The notes beneath the pieces were generated by a model, which was not told the origin of the DNA, did not search any database, and saw nothing but the letters and a program-made list of their open reading frames with translations. This document shows positions 11,415-23,419 of a stretch of 64,000 nt of DNA, one piece after another; position 1 is the stretch's first letter, and every line of letters starts with the position of its first letter. The translations under genes were made by a program, and so were the position numbers. Source of the stretch: Erigeron canadensis (lineage: Eukaryota > Streptophyta > Magnoliopsida > Asterales > Asteraceae); the NCBI RefSeq assembly GCF_010389155.1, contig NC_057764.1, positions 1 to 64,000 on the forward strand, written 5' to 3'.

Positions 11415-11736
11415 TGTTAGAAATCCAAAAAAAGTGATACATTGTATTTTAAGTTATGGACTTACTTGTTGTTAAGTCATGAGTTGATAATTTCTAAGGT
11501 TGAAGGGCTAATAGTGTTAATTAGCATAGTTAGATAGTTTAGACTATAAATAGCCCTCAATTCCTTAGAAATTATAATTTTTGGCAGATTAACAACACAT
11601 TCTTCATACAATTACACTTGAAAATCACACTCTTGATTCCAATTCTCTCTCAACACACACACAAACACCAAGAACACACACACTAACCAAACGCCATTGT
11701 TGATGTGAATTCGGTTGAAAAATCGTGTTGATTACA
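11415..11736 (+). repeat. 3' LTR of copia A
   Basis: TGTTAG...TTACA, 322 bp, colinear with 1-309, with a TATA box at 11545-11552. Its last bases form the stop of the interrupted minus-strand ORF3 of copia B. Confidence 0.95.
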
Positions 11737-12760
11737 AGGTAGAAGTAGAGACTCCAGTAGATGATGGTACAAGATTTGCGGGATCATCAACATCCTGCAT
11801 AAGAGCATCCATATCTGGATCATCCTCCAGATCTCCAGCATACAGAGGAACATCATTTAGTCCCTCAAACTGATCAGCTCGCTCTTCTTGAGGATCTGCT
11901 TGAGCCTGATCATTAGCAGCAGCAGCAGGCGCTTCATCTTCCCAACCTTGTCGAGGAGCAACATAGCCAGGATTTATGAGATATCCGAACAATGGTGGAT
12001 TGGCAACATTATCAGGAACACCATGACCTGCAAAGCGCTTCATACTCTTAACAAACACCTTATGAGTCAGACGACCCAAATTGAAAGTAGGACCATCAAA
12101 CGGTAAATCTGCTATTCTGCGCCGAATGATTATCATAACAAATCTTGGAAATAAGAAGAATTTCTTATCGTTTCCAAATGCTCTCAACTGCTTTACAAAA
12201 TTGTCATATATGTACTGAGAAAAGCTGTAGGGCTTGTTCAACACAAGAGCAACCACCTAAGAAGCAATAAAAATGTTCAACTGATCATGACCTGCACTCC
12301 GATGACTAAGAGACCTCAATAAGTAGTAGGCAAGCAATCTCCATTTGCCTAGAAGACGATTCTTGCGATAAGGATGAGTAATATCACCAACATATCCCAT
12401 ACGCCTGAGAGCACCGTTACAAAAGCTTTCTTCAAACTCAACAGGACCTTGCTCCATATCATCAGTTCCTAAGTCCAAAATGGTCCTTAAGTCTCCAGCA
12501 GTAAACTGAATGTTACGTCCAGCAACAGTAGTGCGAATCATAGTGTGATCACCAACTTGCACCAATCTGGCTGAGTTCCAGAATTCAGTAATAAGACTTA
12601 TGACCAGCGGAGGATTCTCGGTCAAAGCAAAACGAATACGAGAGCGTGCTAAGTACTGAAGGAAACCATGAAACTCTGGTGTGCATCCCGACTACGTAAT
12701 GCTGAGGTCAATTGCAGCATTATGTTCCTTGACGAACACGCGAGCACTTTGTCCTGCCAT
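11737..12760 (-). pseudogene. Copia B ORF3 relic (post-pol ORF), cut by copia A
   Basis: Translation from the ATG at 12758-12760 (MAGQSARVFVKEH) runs in one frame to the copia A border. It meets two in-frame TAG stops, at 12692-12694 and 12257-12259. Recognisable stretches are LVISLITEFWNSARL, RTILDLG, RMGYVGDI, FSQYIYDNFVKQLRAF and FLFPRFVMIII. This pattern (a ...EFW... motif, a YxxD motif, a ...PRF... motif) is found in a protein that often accompanies copia elements of Asteraceae; its role is unknown. A splice-acceptor-like TTATGCAG lies just before the ATG. The C-terminal tail is acidic. The stop is made by the LTR of copia A, so the true end is missing. Confidence 0.7.
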
Positions 12761-15622
12761 ACCTGCATAAAAACAAACAAAAACGACAAGAAAACAAAAA
12801 GTTAGAATAATCGAAAAACAAAAATAGGATTTTGGCTTTCTGCTTCGTGATGACGTCATCACGAGGAGGATCTCCTTCGTCGTGACGTCAGCACGAACCT
12901 AGCAAGAACCCAGAACACGAAGTACAAAACATCTCCATATGATGTTAAAATTAATCTAAAACATCATCGTGGACTTGTTTATGGTTCGTGTATGCCCAGG
13001 AAAACTAAAAATAAAAACGAATTCAATTTAAATGAACACGAAGTGGATGTTCTTCGTGTTCTTCATCTGCTTCGTGTGAATAGTAAACGAGCCATAGGTT
13101 CTTCAATTAATCTTGATTTTAAACATGTTAAGATGAACTTTTAATAGATTTAAAGTGTATAAACATTAGTTAATCTAATTTTATGTCCAATTCCAGTCCA
13201 AATCAACAAAAATTAAAGATTCAATCCTTAGTTCGTTCGTGGTACTGTTCACGCGAAGAACAAGTCAATCATTGGGCATCATAACGACTTGTAATTGTCA
13301 AAATTTCATAGTCAAAACATCAATAATCTATCCTAGATCACGAATTTACCAACAAATCTGAATGATAAACACGAAAAGAGGGTGAAATCAATCGAAAAAG
13401 AGACGAATGAATAGTGGCACGAGGTAGACGAAGTTCGTGTGGTTATTTAGGGTTAATTTTCGATTAATGGTAATTAATGAATAGTAATAACCCATATATA
13501 TATTCGAATCCACATGGGTCGGGCCGAACACGTAGTTCGTGGGCTTTGTGATGACGTCAGCGCGAGGCATGCTGACGTCAGCACGAGGTGATTTCGAATA
13601 TTCAGATATTTAAAACACATAAGCTTCATTCCTTAGCCAAATTTCACGAATTTTCCAGAAATTTAAACAAGGAAAAATTCCAGAAATTCCAGAAACATAA
13701 ACCTGTAGATACTCGTTACTAAAACCTGTACCTACTCGAATATGCAATCAAAAATCATCCGTACTAACTTGTCACCACAATAATGTATCAAATAAATCTT
13801 ACATTATCATCTTGACATAAAATCGATCATTTCTTCATTGATGTCCAACTCAACAATGCAAAGCATTTTAATGTATAATGCATTACAAAATATCATATCA
13901 ACAACCTATCACATTACATCTTAGGTTGTGATCTTGATAATAAAAACTATAACCTATCACACTAAGTCTTAGGTTAATTACAAGGCAATCTATCCTTGTA
14001 ATACAGTCTTGTAGAAGCAATTTCTGATAGGCTTTTATTGTCCGTCGCAATGCAATTCCAATAAGCAAGCTAAAACAATTTTGCCTTCAATCACAATCTG
14101 AAATTTTTGATGCCAAATACATTTAAAATGAGTTTATTATTTGTAACCTGCACACTTAACAAACTTCATCAATGCATTAAAAACAATAAAAATATCATAA
14201 ATATGCAAAACAACCAAAAAAAACTTAACCTAATAATCATTACAAGATCTAAGACAAGTCCCATCTTTGTCAAGCATACTTATCCAACACAAACAATTGA
14301 AATTTCAAAATTTTACTTGAAACACATTCAAAAATATTTTGACTTTTCAATTTCCAAAACATTTCATTTTCTAAATTAAACAACTCATGTATTAATTAGA
14401 AAATCCAACTTTTAAACATTAATACCCTAAGCAACAAGACTTATATAATTCACCAAGAATTATAACTTTTCATGCTTATTAAATCTCTCGTGCAATAAGA
14501 ACTAGTTTGACACTTATTACAAGAATAAAAATAAAAAGAATAAAAATAAAAATAAAAATAAACTAAGCTACTTTATTTATTTACAAGCAATTCTAAATTT
14601 CTGCAGATTATATCAGATTAGCATTTACATAAGTCTGCAAGTGAGAAATAATTCTCTTATTATTAGTTATGAACAATGATTCAACCACGATTACCGGTAT
14701 ATTTGTCCTCTTAAACACTCAGTACTTCCAGTTTCCTTTGAGTTATGACACTTTCGACATACCCTGGCCAAGGACAGTCACCATGTAACCCGAGTAGCCT
14801 AATATGCCATTGAATAGTTTGCGAACTTATGTGACCCACATTCAGATATACTTCCGTAATCGATGCAAGCACTAAGATAACAAATATTCAATATATATTC
14901 AAAAACATCATTAACAAATCATGAGACACTTTTTAGATAGCAGAATTTAATTACATTGTGATTGAACTTATTTGCTTTTGCATTTCATTATTTATAAGGA
15001 ACCTGTGATTTTCTATGAGATCCATGTAGCGAACTTTCTGACAACCTATCCCAAGTTGGAAGCTTTAGGTAGGCTAGGTATACAAAGACACCCCGAGGAC
15101 ATACTTGTCCGAATCTCAAAGACCACATTAGCCCCTTAATTTACATTCATTTCATTTGCATAAACAATATCACATTTCGCTTTCATGCTCATGATTGGTA
15201 GAGGTTTTTGCCTATATATTGAACAAATCTTATAGTAATGCTAGATCTTTCACAAAATTTAAGGACCAGATCAATTCATTACTAAAAAGCAAGCATTCTT
15301 AGCCATATATCTGAATATGTTTCCCACAAGAACATTGTATAATTTAAGTTCAGATTAAGGAAACCTAGCTATTTTGTGTCTACCAATATATCCCAAATTG
15401 TAATCACTGAACTAAACAGTTATATTACGATTAAGCAGACTTAAAAGCTAAGTATCCTCACTTCTAATCATCTGACAGCATTAACTTAAATCTCTCCATA
15501 TTTTTGTCATTTTCTCATTTTTCACACTTTTATAATTCTTATGACACTAAGAACTCTTTTTGTATTTTTATGACTCTAGCTATTTACAGACACAAACTTA
15601 CAAAATTAGTTCTTTGAGAGAT
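12761..15622 (-). other. Copia B region between pol and ORF3, non-coding
   Basis: No coding signal seen. It contains TGACGTCA palindromes near 12845-12900 and 13550-13590 and two small hairpins, 13903-13927 and 13951-13975, with the same arms AACCTA/TAGGTT. There is an A/T-rich AATAAAAATAAA stretch around 14525-14570. The open stretch at 14107-14379 has the composition of AT-rich noise. Confidence 0.6.
12845..12864. promoter_or_regulatory. 20-bp perfect palindrome around TGACGTCA
   Basis: TCGTGATGACGTCATCACGA equals its own reverse complement and centres on the bZIP-type site TGACGTCA. Related sites lie at about 12882-12889, 13553-13560 and 13573-13580, and in the LTR at 23101-23160. Confidence 0.65.
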
Positions 15623-17635
15623 TTAATATGAATCAGCATTCTTCATCCCATTGAGAAGAATTAACTTCTCAAATCGAGTCTTATCAAATGCTTTGGTATA
15701 CAAATCAGCTAAATTATCATCGGTTATAACCTTTTCCAAATGAATTAACTTCTTTTGGGCACAATCACGCAAGAAATGATGTCTAATATCAATATGCTTG
15801 GTGACCTTATGCATGACAGGGTTATTTGTAATGTCTATAGCCGACTTATTGTCTATTCTAATAGGAGTATCAAGAAAATCCATATTGTAGTCACGAAGTT
15901 GTGGCTGAATCCACAATACCTGGGAACAACAGCTACCAGCAGCAATATACTCTGCCTCACATGAAGACTGAGCAACACATGCCTGCTTCTTGCATTGCCA
16001 CGATACTAATCTTCCTCCTAATAACTGACAACCTCCAGTCGTAGACTTTCTTTCATTGTTACAACCGCCAAAATCCGAATCAGTATATGCAACAAAATCA
16101 AACGTTCCTCCCATTGGATACCATAGACCAAGCCCTTGGTTTCCCTTAAGATAACGTAGAATACGCTTTGCTGCAGTCAAATGTGACTCTTTGGGACTAG
16201 CTTGAAATCTAGCGCAAAGACAAACAGCAAACATGATATCTGGACGCGAAGCAGTCAGATACATCAATGAGCCAATAATAGCACAATAACAAGTTGCATC
16301 CACAAGTTCATCTTTCGGATCAAGAACTCCTAAACCATGATTTTGTTGAATAGGAGTACCATATGTCTTGGATTCTAACATTTGAAACCTCTCCAAGATG
16401 TCATCAACATACTTAGACTGGTGAATAAAGAATCCATCTTTCCTTTGATCTACTTGTAGTCCGAGGAAAAATTGTAATTCCCCCATAGCACTCATTTCAA
16501 ATACATTTTTCATGCTCATTTCAAACTCTTTGCGCATCTTTATATTAGATGAACCAAAAATGATATCATCCACGTAAACTTGTACAATTAGATAATCTCG
16601 CTTCTTCCACTTGATAAACAATGTACTGTCTATCGATCCTCTTGTAAACCCATTTGTCAACAAATGTGTCGACAACTTTTCATACCACACTCTGGGTGCT
16701 TGATGCAATCCATAAAGAGCCTTATCCAAACGATATGCTCTTCTTGGATAATTCGGATCTTCAAACCCCGGTGGTTGGTAAACATACACTTCTTCTTTGA
16801 CTTCACCGTACAAGAAGGCACTCTTAACGTCTAACTGATACACCTTTATACCTTTGAAACTTGCAAAAGCTAAAAATAACCTTATAGCTTCAATCCTAGC
16901 AACTGGTGCAAAAGTTTCGTTATAGTCATATCCTTCTCGTTGTGCAAATCCTTGAACAACCAAACGTGCTTTATTTCTAGTAACGATCCCTTTGTCATCT
17001 CGTTTGCATTTATATACCCAACGAGTTCCAATCGGTTCTTTACCTCTAGGCACATCTACTAACTCCCAAACTCCAAGTTTTTCAAATTGAGCTAATTCTT
17101 CTTGCATAGCTTCAACCCAACATGGATCTTGAAGTGCTGCCTTAACATTCTTAGGTTCTACTTGTGAAATGAAACCAGAATACAAACACTCAGTTATCAA
17201 ACCAGTGTCTTTCACTTCACAGAACAAACTAGTTAGATCCTTATTCAACTGATTTCTAGTTCGAACAGGTTCTGTAGCATTTCCAAGAATATTTTCAACT
17301 GAGTGATCCTTATTAATTCGATATTGAGGAACCGAATCAACATTCAAACTTTCACCTAAATTTGTTCTAATCTGAAACTCAGGAGAGCTGAAATCATCTT
17401 CCGATTCTTCAGAAATAGGATCATCATCAGGCAGTGTAACTTTCGATGGAGTAGGTGGTGTAGTGTTTGCGGGTTCATTATTGGCTGAATCTGGTATCTT
17501 ATCCTTGTCCTTACCACTTTCATCAACATCAGTAGTAGACTGAACGTTGATTGGAGTAGTATCGACATTCCGAGTAGGTGTAAATGTAGGAGTATTATCC
17601 ATGTGATCTCTTAAAATAATCACATCATCAACTGT
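15623..17635 (-). pseudogene. Copia B reverse transcriptase and RNase H
   Basis: The frame is open from 17635 to the stop near 15623, in the same frame as the integrase part, and separated from it only by TAG at 17636-17638. RVT_2 motifs are intact: IGTRWVYKCKRDD, VARIEAIRLFL, YQLDVKSAFLYGEVKEEVYV and YVDDIIFGS. RNase H residues are seen in TDSDFGG, SSCEAEY, IDNKSAI and HIDIRHHFLRD. The N-terminal Pro/Ser/Asp-rich linker (about 17300-17600) is typical. This domain pair could still be functional, but the polyprotein is not. Confidence 0.9.
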
Positions 17636-19060
17636 CTAAGGATCTAAATAAGAATCAGGACCATGTAGTGAACTAAACACACTATCATAATCGAAGTTTT
17701 TGCCACTTCCAGAATGTATAGCGGGCTTATGACTGACAATCTTGACATTTGTTCCCAAATCAACTTTGCCGGTCTGTTTGTTGTAAACCCGTCGAATTGA
17801 TGTTCCCGGTTTATAACCCATGAGAAATCCCTCTTCAACCTTTGAATCAAACTTTGACTGAGGTAGATACTTCAAGAAAGTACACGGTACACCAAATGGT
17901 TCAACATTCTGTAAATTTGGTTTCTTCTTATGTAGAAGCTCATAACATGTCTTATTATGACGCTTAACTACAGTAACCCTATTTAAAATATGACAAGCTG
18001 TATTCACTGCTTCCGCCCAAAACATAGTAGGAAGCCCTGAATCTGCAAGCATAGTTCTGGCTGTCTCGATTAGAGTCCTATTCTTTCTTTTAGCAACTCC
18101 ATTCTGTTGTGGTTCATACGGAGAACTATATTCATGTTGAATTCCCTTTGACAAACAAAAGACATCCATCACATTATTCTTAAATTCAGTTCTGTTGTCA
18201 CTCCTGATTCTCTTAACACGAACTCCATAAATATTTTCAGTTTCAACAAAGAAATTTATCAAAATCTGCGGAGTTTCGTCTTTCGACTTAAGAAAGAATA
18301 CCCATGAGAATCTCGAGTAATCATCAGTAATCACCAAACAGTAATACATCCCACCGATACTTCTTACATTTACTGGACCAAATAAATCCATGTGAAGTAA
18401 CTCAAAAGGATTGGCAATAGAATTTTCTTGTTTCGGTTTATGTGCAGACTTTTGATGTTTACCTTTCAGACAAGGTACACATTTGTCTTCCATTCCAAAC
18501 CGTTTCATGGGAACGCTGTCAACCAAACCATGTTTGACAATGTCATTCATCTTTCGGAAATTGATATGTCCCATTCTTCTATGCCATAGTAACGATTCAG
18601 ATTCATTTGATTTTGATAACAAGCAAACAGACTCCTCTGGATTATCAACACCTAACACAAGGCCATAGATGTCTCTCTTCCTAGGAGCTTTCAGCAGGAT
18701 CCAGTCTTCAGGAATAATATATCCTGGTTTCAATATAAGTGCTTCTTTCTCATTAAAATGGACAGTGTTACCCTTGTCACAAATCTGAGAAACACTTAAT
18801 AAATTATGTGATAACTGTTCCACATAATTGACTTTTTCCAGCGTAATCTTCCCATTGACAACATCACCTTGGCCCGAGATGTTGCCGCCCTTGGGACCTG
18901 CGAAACTAACATACGACCCATTTACATCTTCATAATTGGACAAAACGTTCTTGTCCCCTGTCATGTGCCGAGAGCATCCACTGTCAACATACCAAAGACT
19001 GATAGGCTTCCTTGGTTCTCCCTGCACATCAGATAATAAGATGGTTAGTTTCTGAAGGGA
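17636..19060 (-). pseudogene. Copia B protease and integrase
   Basis: LWYVDSGCSRHMTGD contains the protease DSG. LLWHRRMGHINF ... CVPCLKGKH is the GAG_pre-integrase zinc region. The integrase core has HMDLFGPV, VITDDYSRFSW, the second Asp in RSDNRTEFK (the common G is replaced by R) and PQQNGVAKRKNRT, where the usual Glu region VERKN reads AKRKN. The catalytic Glu therefore appears to be lost. The domain ends at an in-frame TAG (17636-17638). Upstream, the frame changes near 19045-19066. Confidence 0.9.
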
Positions 19061-19560
19061 ACCCAAACCTTTTGAGGTTTAGGTTTGCCGAATTCATCTC
19101 TAATGATTAATTCGGTCCAATATCCATCGCTCTTTAATGGAGCCTTGGATGAAGATGGTGTCACAAACTGTTTCTTAGGCGAAGTGAAACGAGTCTTAGG
19201 AGGTGAATTCCTTGGTGAGTGAGTATCAAATCTAGGTTGACTCCCTAATCGATCATAGAATTTAGACGAACTGTTAATTCTAACAGGAGGAGATCGATTT
19301 TGTTGAGCCATCTTCCTAGGTGAATTACTCCTTTGAGGTGTACGAGAACGACTCGGACTTACACTACTAGAAGTAGTATTCTATGAAGGTCCCTGTCGTT
19401 TTGCAGTCTTAGATCTATTATTATGAGCAACAGTATCTGAGTCACTAGATCCACCAGAAGACATACCCTTGTCCGGACATCTCCATTTCCTATTTGGACA
19501 GCAACTATAAACATGTCCTACTTCATAACAATAGAAACAATATTTTTTTAGCTCTTACTT
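19045..19560 (-). pseudogene. Copia B Gag C-terminus with a second zinc knuckle
   Basis: Read in the frame of 19045, the segment gives CFYCYEVGHVYSCC (a second C-x2-C-x4-H-x4-C, about 19500-19545), a Ser/Arg/Pro-rich stretch and KPQKVWVPFRN before the protease. An in-frame TAG at 19381-19383 interrupts it. It connects to the upstream Gag frame through a single-base change in a run of seven A/T around 19546-19552. Confidence 0.75.
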
Positions 19561-22324
19561 TCTTAGCTTTAACATCAAACTCAGCTGAAGTCATGTCTAA
19601 ACATTCTTTAAGTTCAATTGTGGCTGACTCTTCTTTTGATAAACCAGTTGACTCATTTTTACCCGAAAAATGTACCTTCTTTTGAGAATTTTTATGAGTC
19701 TTGTATGGAGTTAAGGGAACTTCACTAGACGTAGATTCATCCTTATTCCATACTTTATCAATCTTGTCATGATCGATCTTTTCAAAATCAATTTCATTTG
19801 ATGTAAAAACAGTATCACATCCTTTCATTGTAAAACATTAAATGTTCTTATCAACAGGACAAGTTGACTTTACTTGACTAGACCCTTTAGAAGTACTAGC
19901 ATCATACACTCCATTCTTAGGATCTACTGGTTTAACAAATGAACTTTCAAGCTTATGTTTCTTGTTAAGCTCTTTAATTTTATCAATTGAGCTTTTAGAG
20001 CTTTTAGGGGTCTTTGGATCAATATTTTGTTTTTCCGAAACTATTGAATCTATTTCACCACTGTCAATCTTTTTAGTAACCTGTGTTAGAGACTCTGTAT
20101 AATTATCATTGAACGGACCTCTAACTTCATTATAACTCATACCCAAACCACTTTTATCTTTTGAATCCTGTGGTACAGGTTTTTGCATCTGCATTGATCA
20201 TATTAAATCAGATCCCCTAATTTGATCTAGTCTTGTATTAAGCTTAACTATTTCCAACTTTGCGTCAACTAATTCTTTCTCCTTTTTAGAAAAGTCCTCA
20301 GTTAGTTGAGCATATTGTTCATTTCCCACTTTTTCCATCAGAACTGACTCTTTTAGTTTTTCTTTTAATGCAAGAATATCCTTATCAGATGCACGAATTT
20401 TATCTTGATAAAGACTTTCTTGTTTTACCAAACCGGAATTTTTGGCAAACAAAGAGTCGTTTTCCTTTTTAAACATGTTGTTCTGACTAGTTAAGTTAAT
20501 AACTGACTTATTCAAAATAAACACCTCAAGTTTTAAATCTGACACCATTCTGCATACGTCAATTATAGAAGATAAAGAACAAGATACCTTCTGATCTGCA
20601 GCCTTGCAATCTGCCATGTATGCAACAAAATCTTCAGTTGTCATACCGTCAGGTATCACGAAGTTCTTCATCTGCTCTTCAATGCTCTTCATAGAAATGT
20701 CATCAACAGGATTTGATGACTCTTCCTTTTCTTCAGATGCTTTTACTGCAGTCATTTGTTCACTCTCAGATCTTACTGTCTCAGCAACATTACACATATT
20801 CTTCTGTACTATCTCAAATGCACTTTCTTCACTTGAGTACACAGCATAATCAATCATTGCATCTACCTCATCATATAATTCTACCATGTAGGCATGATTC
20901 GAGGTATCATCAGATTGTGTATCCCATTGATAAGTACCATCTGGATTTTGAACAACAACAGCCTTTGACTCCGAAAATGGTGACGAAACTGGCTGCTGTG
21001 GAGTAACAGGATATGTAATCATTGCTTGCGTCTTATGATTATTCGGTGTAATACCGCCTTGATTGTAATTTTGACGACCAGCAACAGTATTATCAATCCT
21101 CTTAGGTCGTTGACACTCTCTTGCAAAATGACCAAATCCATCGCAATTATAACATTTCACCTTGGATTTGTCAAAGCCTTTAGTGCCATTACCTATAGGT
21201 CTCCCAGTTCCCTGAGTGAATCTTCTGACCTTAATAGTAAGCATAGCAAGCTGCCATTGTAGATCCATTTCTTCTAAATCATCAGGATCTATTTGATTGT
21301 AATCCTCATCAATTACTGCAGGATCAGTAACCTTTCCCCCAATAAATGCTTCATGAGCATTACAAAAGGCTGAGTAAATACTCATTCTTACTTCTGCAGA
21401 ACTCATACTCATTGGCATAGAGTGGAAAGATTGTACATTGCTCTTAACATTTGAATTTGTATTGTCATAAGCAACATATCCGGCAATACCATCATCATCT
21501 ACTATTGGTGTAGCTTCTGCACCACTTAGAAATGCATTATTTCCTGAGCTGGAACTTGCTAAATGAACAGACTTAGCATGATATAAGGATGGATCTTGTG
21601 TAAAATCCGAGTGAGTGTCTTTAATCCTTCTCTTCATGTCTTTGTTCTTCAGCTTGGAGACTACCTTCTCAAAATCCCATGTACTGTATTCCTGATCATC
21701 TTGAAGTTGATGAACATAATCAGTCCAAGTTTTAGGCAGTGAATCCAGAAACTTATCAACTAGCTCAGTTTGAGGATAAACAACTTCAAAGTATGACAAC
21801 TCAGTGGTCAGATGACTGAATCGAATAATAATCTCGTCTAGAGATTCCCCTTTCAGTCCATTAAAGGCTTCATACTGACGCTTGAGAAGCTTGATACGGT
21901 TTTTCTTCAAAGTTACATCGCCCTCACAGTATCTTTTGAGAGCATCCCATAAATCCTTTGAAGTAGTGTACTTTTTAAACAGATGTACACTATCTTGAGG
22001 CAAGGCCATAGTAAGAGTAGACAATGCCTTTCCCTCAACAGCGTATCTTTTACGTTCTTCAATAGGCATATCAGCATAATTATACCTACTGATCACTCCG
22101 TTCTTCTCATATGAAGGCCAATCAAAACCTTGAGTTATTACTAGCCACATTTCCATGTCAGTGAGACGAATGTAGTCTTCAAAACGTCTCTTCCACATCC
22201 AATAATTTTCCATACGGAAAAGCTTTGGAGGTGTATTACCCCGACCAACCTCATGATCGTGCATGATCATCTGGCTGATAAGTAGTGCATTGGGTGAGTT
22301 TGCGGCAGCTGGTAAAGTCGTCAT
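19523..22324 (-). pseudogene. Copia B Gag
   Basis: I choose the ATG at 22322-22324 (MTTLPAAANSPNAL). The longer reading from 22414 runs through leader repeats. Gag motifs include YWMWKRRFEDYIR, ESLDEIIIRFSHLTTEL and the CCHC knuckle CYNCDGFGHFAREC near 21115-21160. A coiled-coil-like extension follows. In-frame stops lie at 20198-20200 (TGA) and 19838-19840 (TAA), with the same reading frame continuing after each. The structural role is the particle shell and RNA binding. Confidence 0.88.
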
Positions 22325-22369
22325 TTTCGAATCTTTTGGTGACAAATTAAACAAAATAACAACGTAGAT

Positions 22370-22530
22370 TGTGTGGCACGAAGTCACACGAGAAGTACGT
22401 GACACGAAGAACACGAGGTCACACGAGAAGCACGTGACACGAAGAACACGAAGTCACACGAGAAGCACGTGACACGAAGAACACGAGGTCACGCGAGAAG
22501 CACGTGACACGAAGACACACGAGGTCACGC
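22370..22530 (-). repeat. G-box-containing tandem repeats in the copia B leader
   Basis: Units of about 41 bp repeat the phrases GTCACACGAGAAG, CACGTGACACGAAG and AACACGAGG about four times. CACGTG, a plant G-box, recurs in each. They lie between the PBS and the Gag start. Confidence 0.8.
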
Positions 22531-22748
22531 TCCTGAGCACGAAAATCAGTTCGTGCAGACGTGGCGCGAAGCTGACACGAAGTCAAGTTAGTGCTGACGT
22601 AGGTACTAAGCAAGGATCACCTCATGCTGACGTAAGCACGAGGTCGCGCGAAGTTAGACATGAACACAAAGAAAAACACGATTTTCGAACGAATTTGCAA
22701 TCAATAGCAAATCAAACGATCTTAAACCTTCTGGTAATCAACCTTAGG

Positions 22749-22760
22749 GCTCTGATACCA
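22749..22760 (-). other. Primer binding site of copia B (initiator tRNA-Met)
   Basis: The plus strand reads GCTCTGATACCA, the complement of TGGTATCAGAGC, two bases from the LTR edge. Confidence 0.92.
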
Positions 22761-22762
22761 CT

Positions 22763-23419
22763 TGTAAGGTGCCCTATTGTTGTGTGGATCGTAATAAGAT
22801 GCGATTCGTTATGTCAAGAGTGCAGAATCCTCTTGAGATAACTAGATTGCTATTGCCTTTTGTTGATTAATAAGCAATTAACCAACCCAAGGAGATGCAC
22901 AAGGCTTGTGGTTCATGTAGAAGAACACACGAAGGAACAAATAACCTTAGCTCATAAATTCGTGAATATCTATCAAGAATTCGTAAATCATTCCCCTAAT
23001 TTCGTAGATTAGGTCTTGTATTTATACTAGTTAAGTATTGGATCGTGTGGGCTTAGGCCTTAATTACGTATTAGGCCCGAAACAATAAACAACCGATCTG
23101 CCTCGTGCTAACGTCAGCACGAGGTTGTTCCTACATGCTGATGACGTCAGCACGAGGGACGACCCATTGTTCTTTGTTTGACTCGTACATAACATCCAAT
23201 CACCGTTTAAGTGTTCTACGACACTTATAAACCTTGATTCTATGTTCTTGTACCTGCAAAACAATATATAACACACAAACACAATACAAAACATAAACAG
23301 ATATAATATTGAAGTTCAAATGTAATCATTAAATATCAACACAAGTTCTTATTTAAATGATTACACACAAGTTCCTAAAAACATAAACGATAATCAAATC
23401 TATGTTGCGATTGTCACCA
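22763..23419 (-). repeat. 5' LTR of copia B
   Basis: It begins next to the PBS (plus strand TGTAAGG) and runs to about 23419 (plus strand ...CACCA), giving TG...CA on the minus strand. A minus-strand TATAAATA lies at 23019-23026. A near-palindrome CCTCGTGCT/AGCACGAGG lies around 23101-23124, and a TGACGTCA site near 23141. The outer border is approximate because only one LTR is in the window. Confidence 0.75.

Larger units (their letters stand above)
1..11736 (+). mobile_element. Copia A: Ty1/copia LTR retrotransposon, Sirevirus-like, both LTRs present
   Basis: The element runs LTR, PBS, long leader, gag, protease, integrase, RT, RNase H, 2.7 kb of non-coding DNA, polypurine tract, LTR. Integrase lies before RT, which is the copia order. 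The long coiled-coil Gag extension with TQT motifs and the several polypurine-tract-like motifs before the 3' LTR fit the Sirevirus lineage, although the LTRs (309 and 322 bp) are short for it; the lineage is inference. The coding region is broken by about nine frameshifts, so this copy is not autonomous as read. The first base of the window is the first base of the 5' LTR, so the left target-site duplication cannot be seen; on the right AGGTA follows. The 3' LTR ends inside the ORF3 relic of copia B, so copia A is the youngest layer of the nest. Confidence 0.95.
11737..23419 (-). mobile_element. Copia B: minus-strand Ty1/copia element, interrupted by copia A
   Basis: Read on the minus strand the order is LTR (22763-23419), PBS, leader repeats, gag, protease-integrase, RT-RNase H, a long non-coding region and an ORF3 relic cut at 11737. 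The rest of ORF3 and the 3' LTR should lie beyond the left edge of the window, on the far side of copia A. The coding region has several in-frame stops and at least two frameshifts, so this copy is dead as read. Its 5' LTR abuts a gypsy pol reading, which suggests that copia B inserted into that element. Confidence 0.88.

Noticed and set aside
14107..14379. 90-residue plus-strand ORF
   Set aside because: AT-rich, Asn/Lys/Ile-dominated, no motif, opposite to the direction of copia B.
22325..22414. Longer N-terminus for copia B Gag (start at 22414)
   Set aside because: The extra 30 codons lie in the leader repeat array and do not look like Gag; MTTLPAAANS at 22324 is the natural start.
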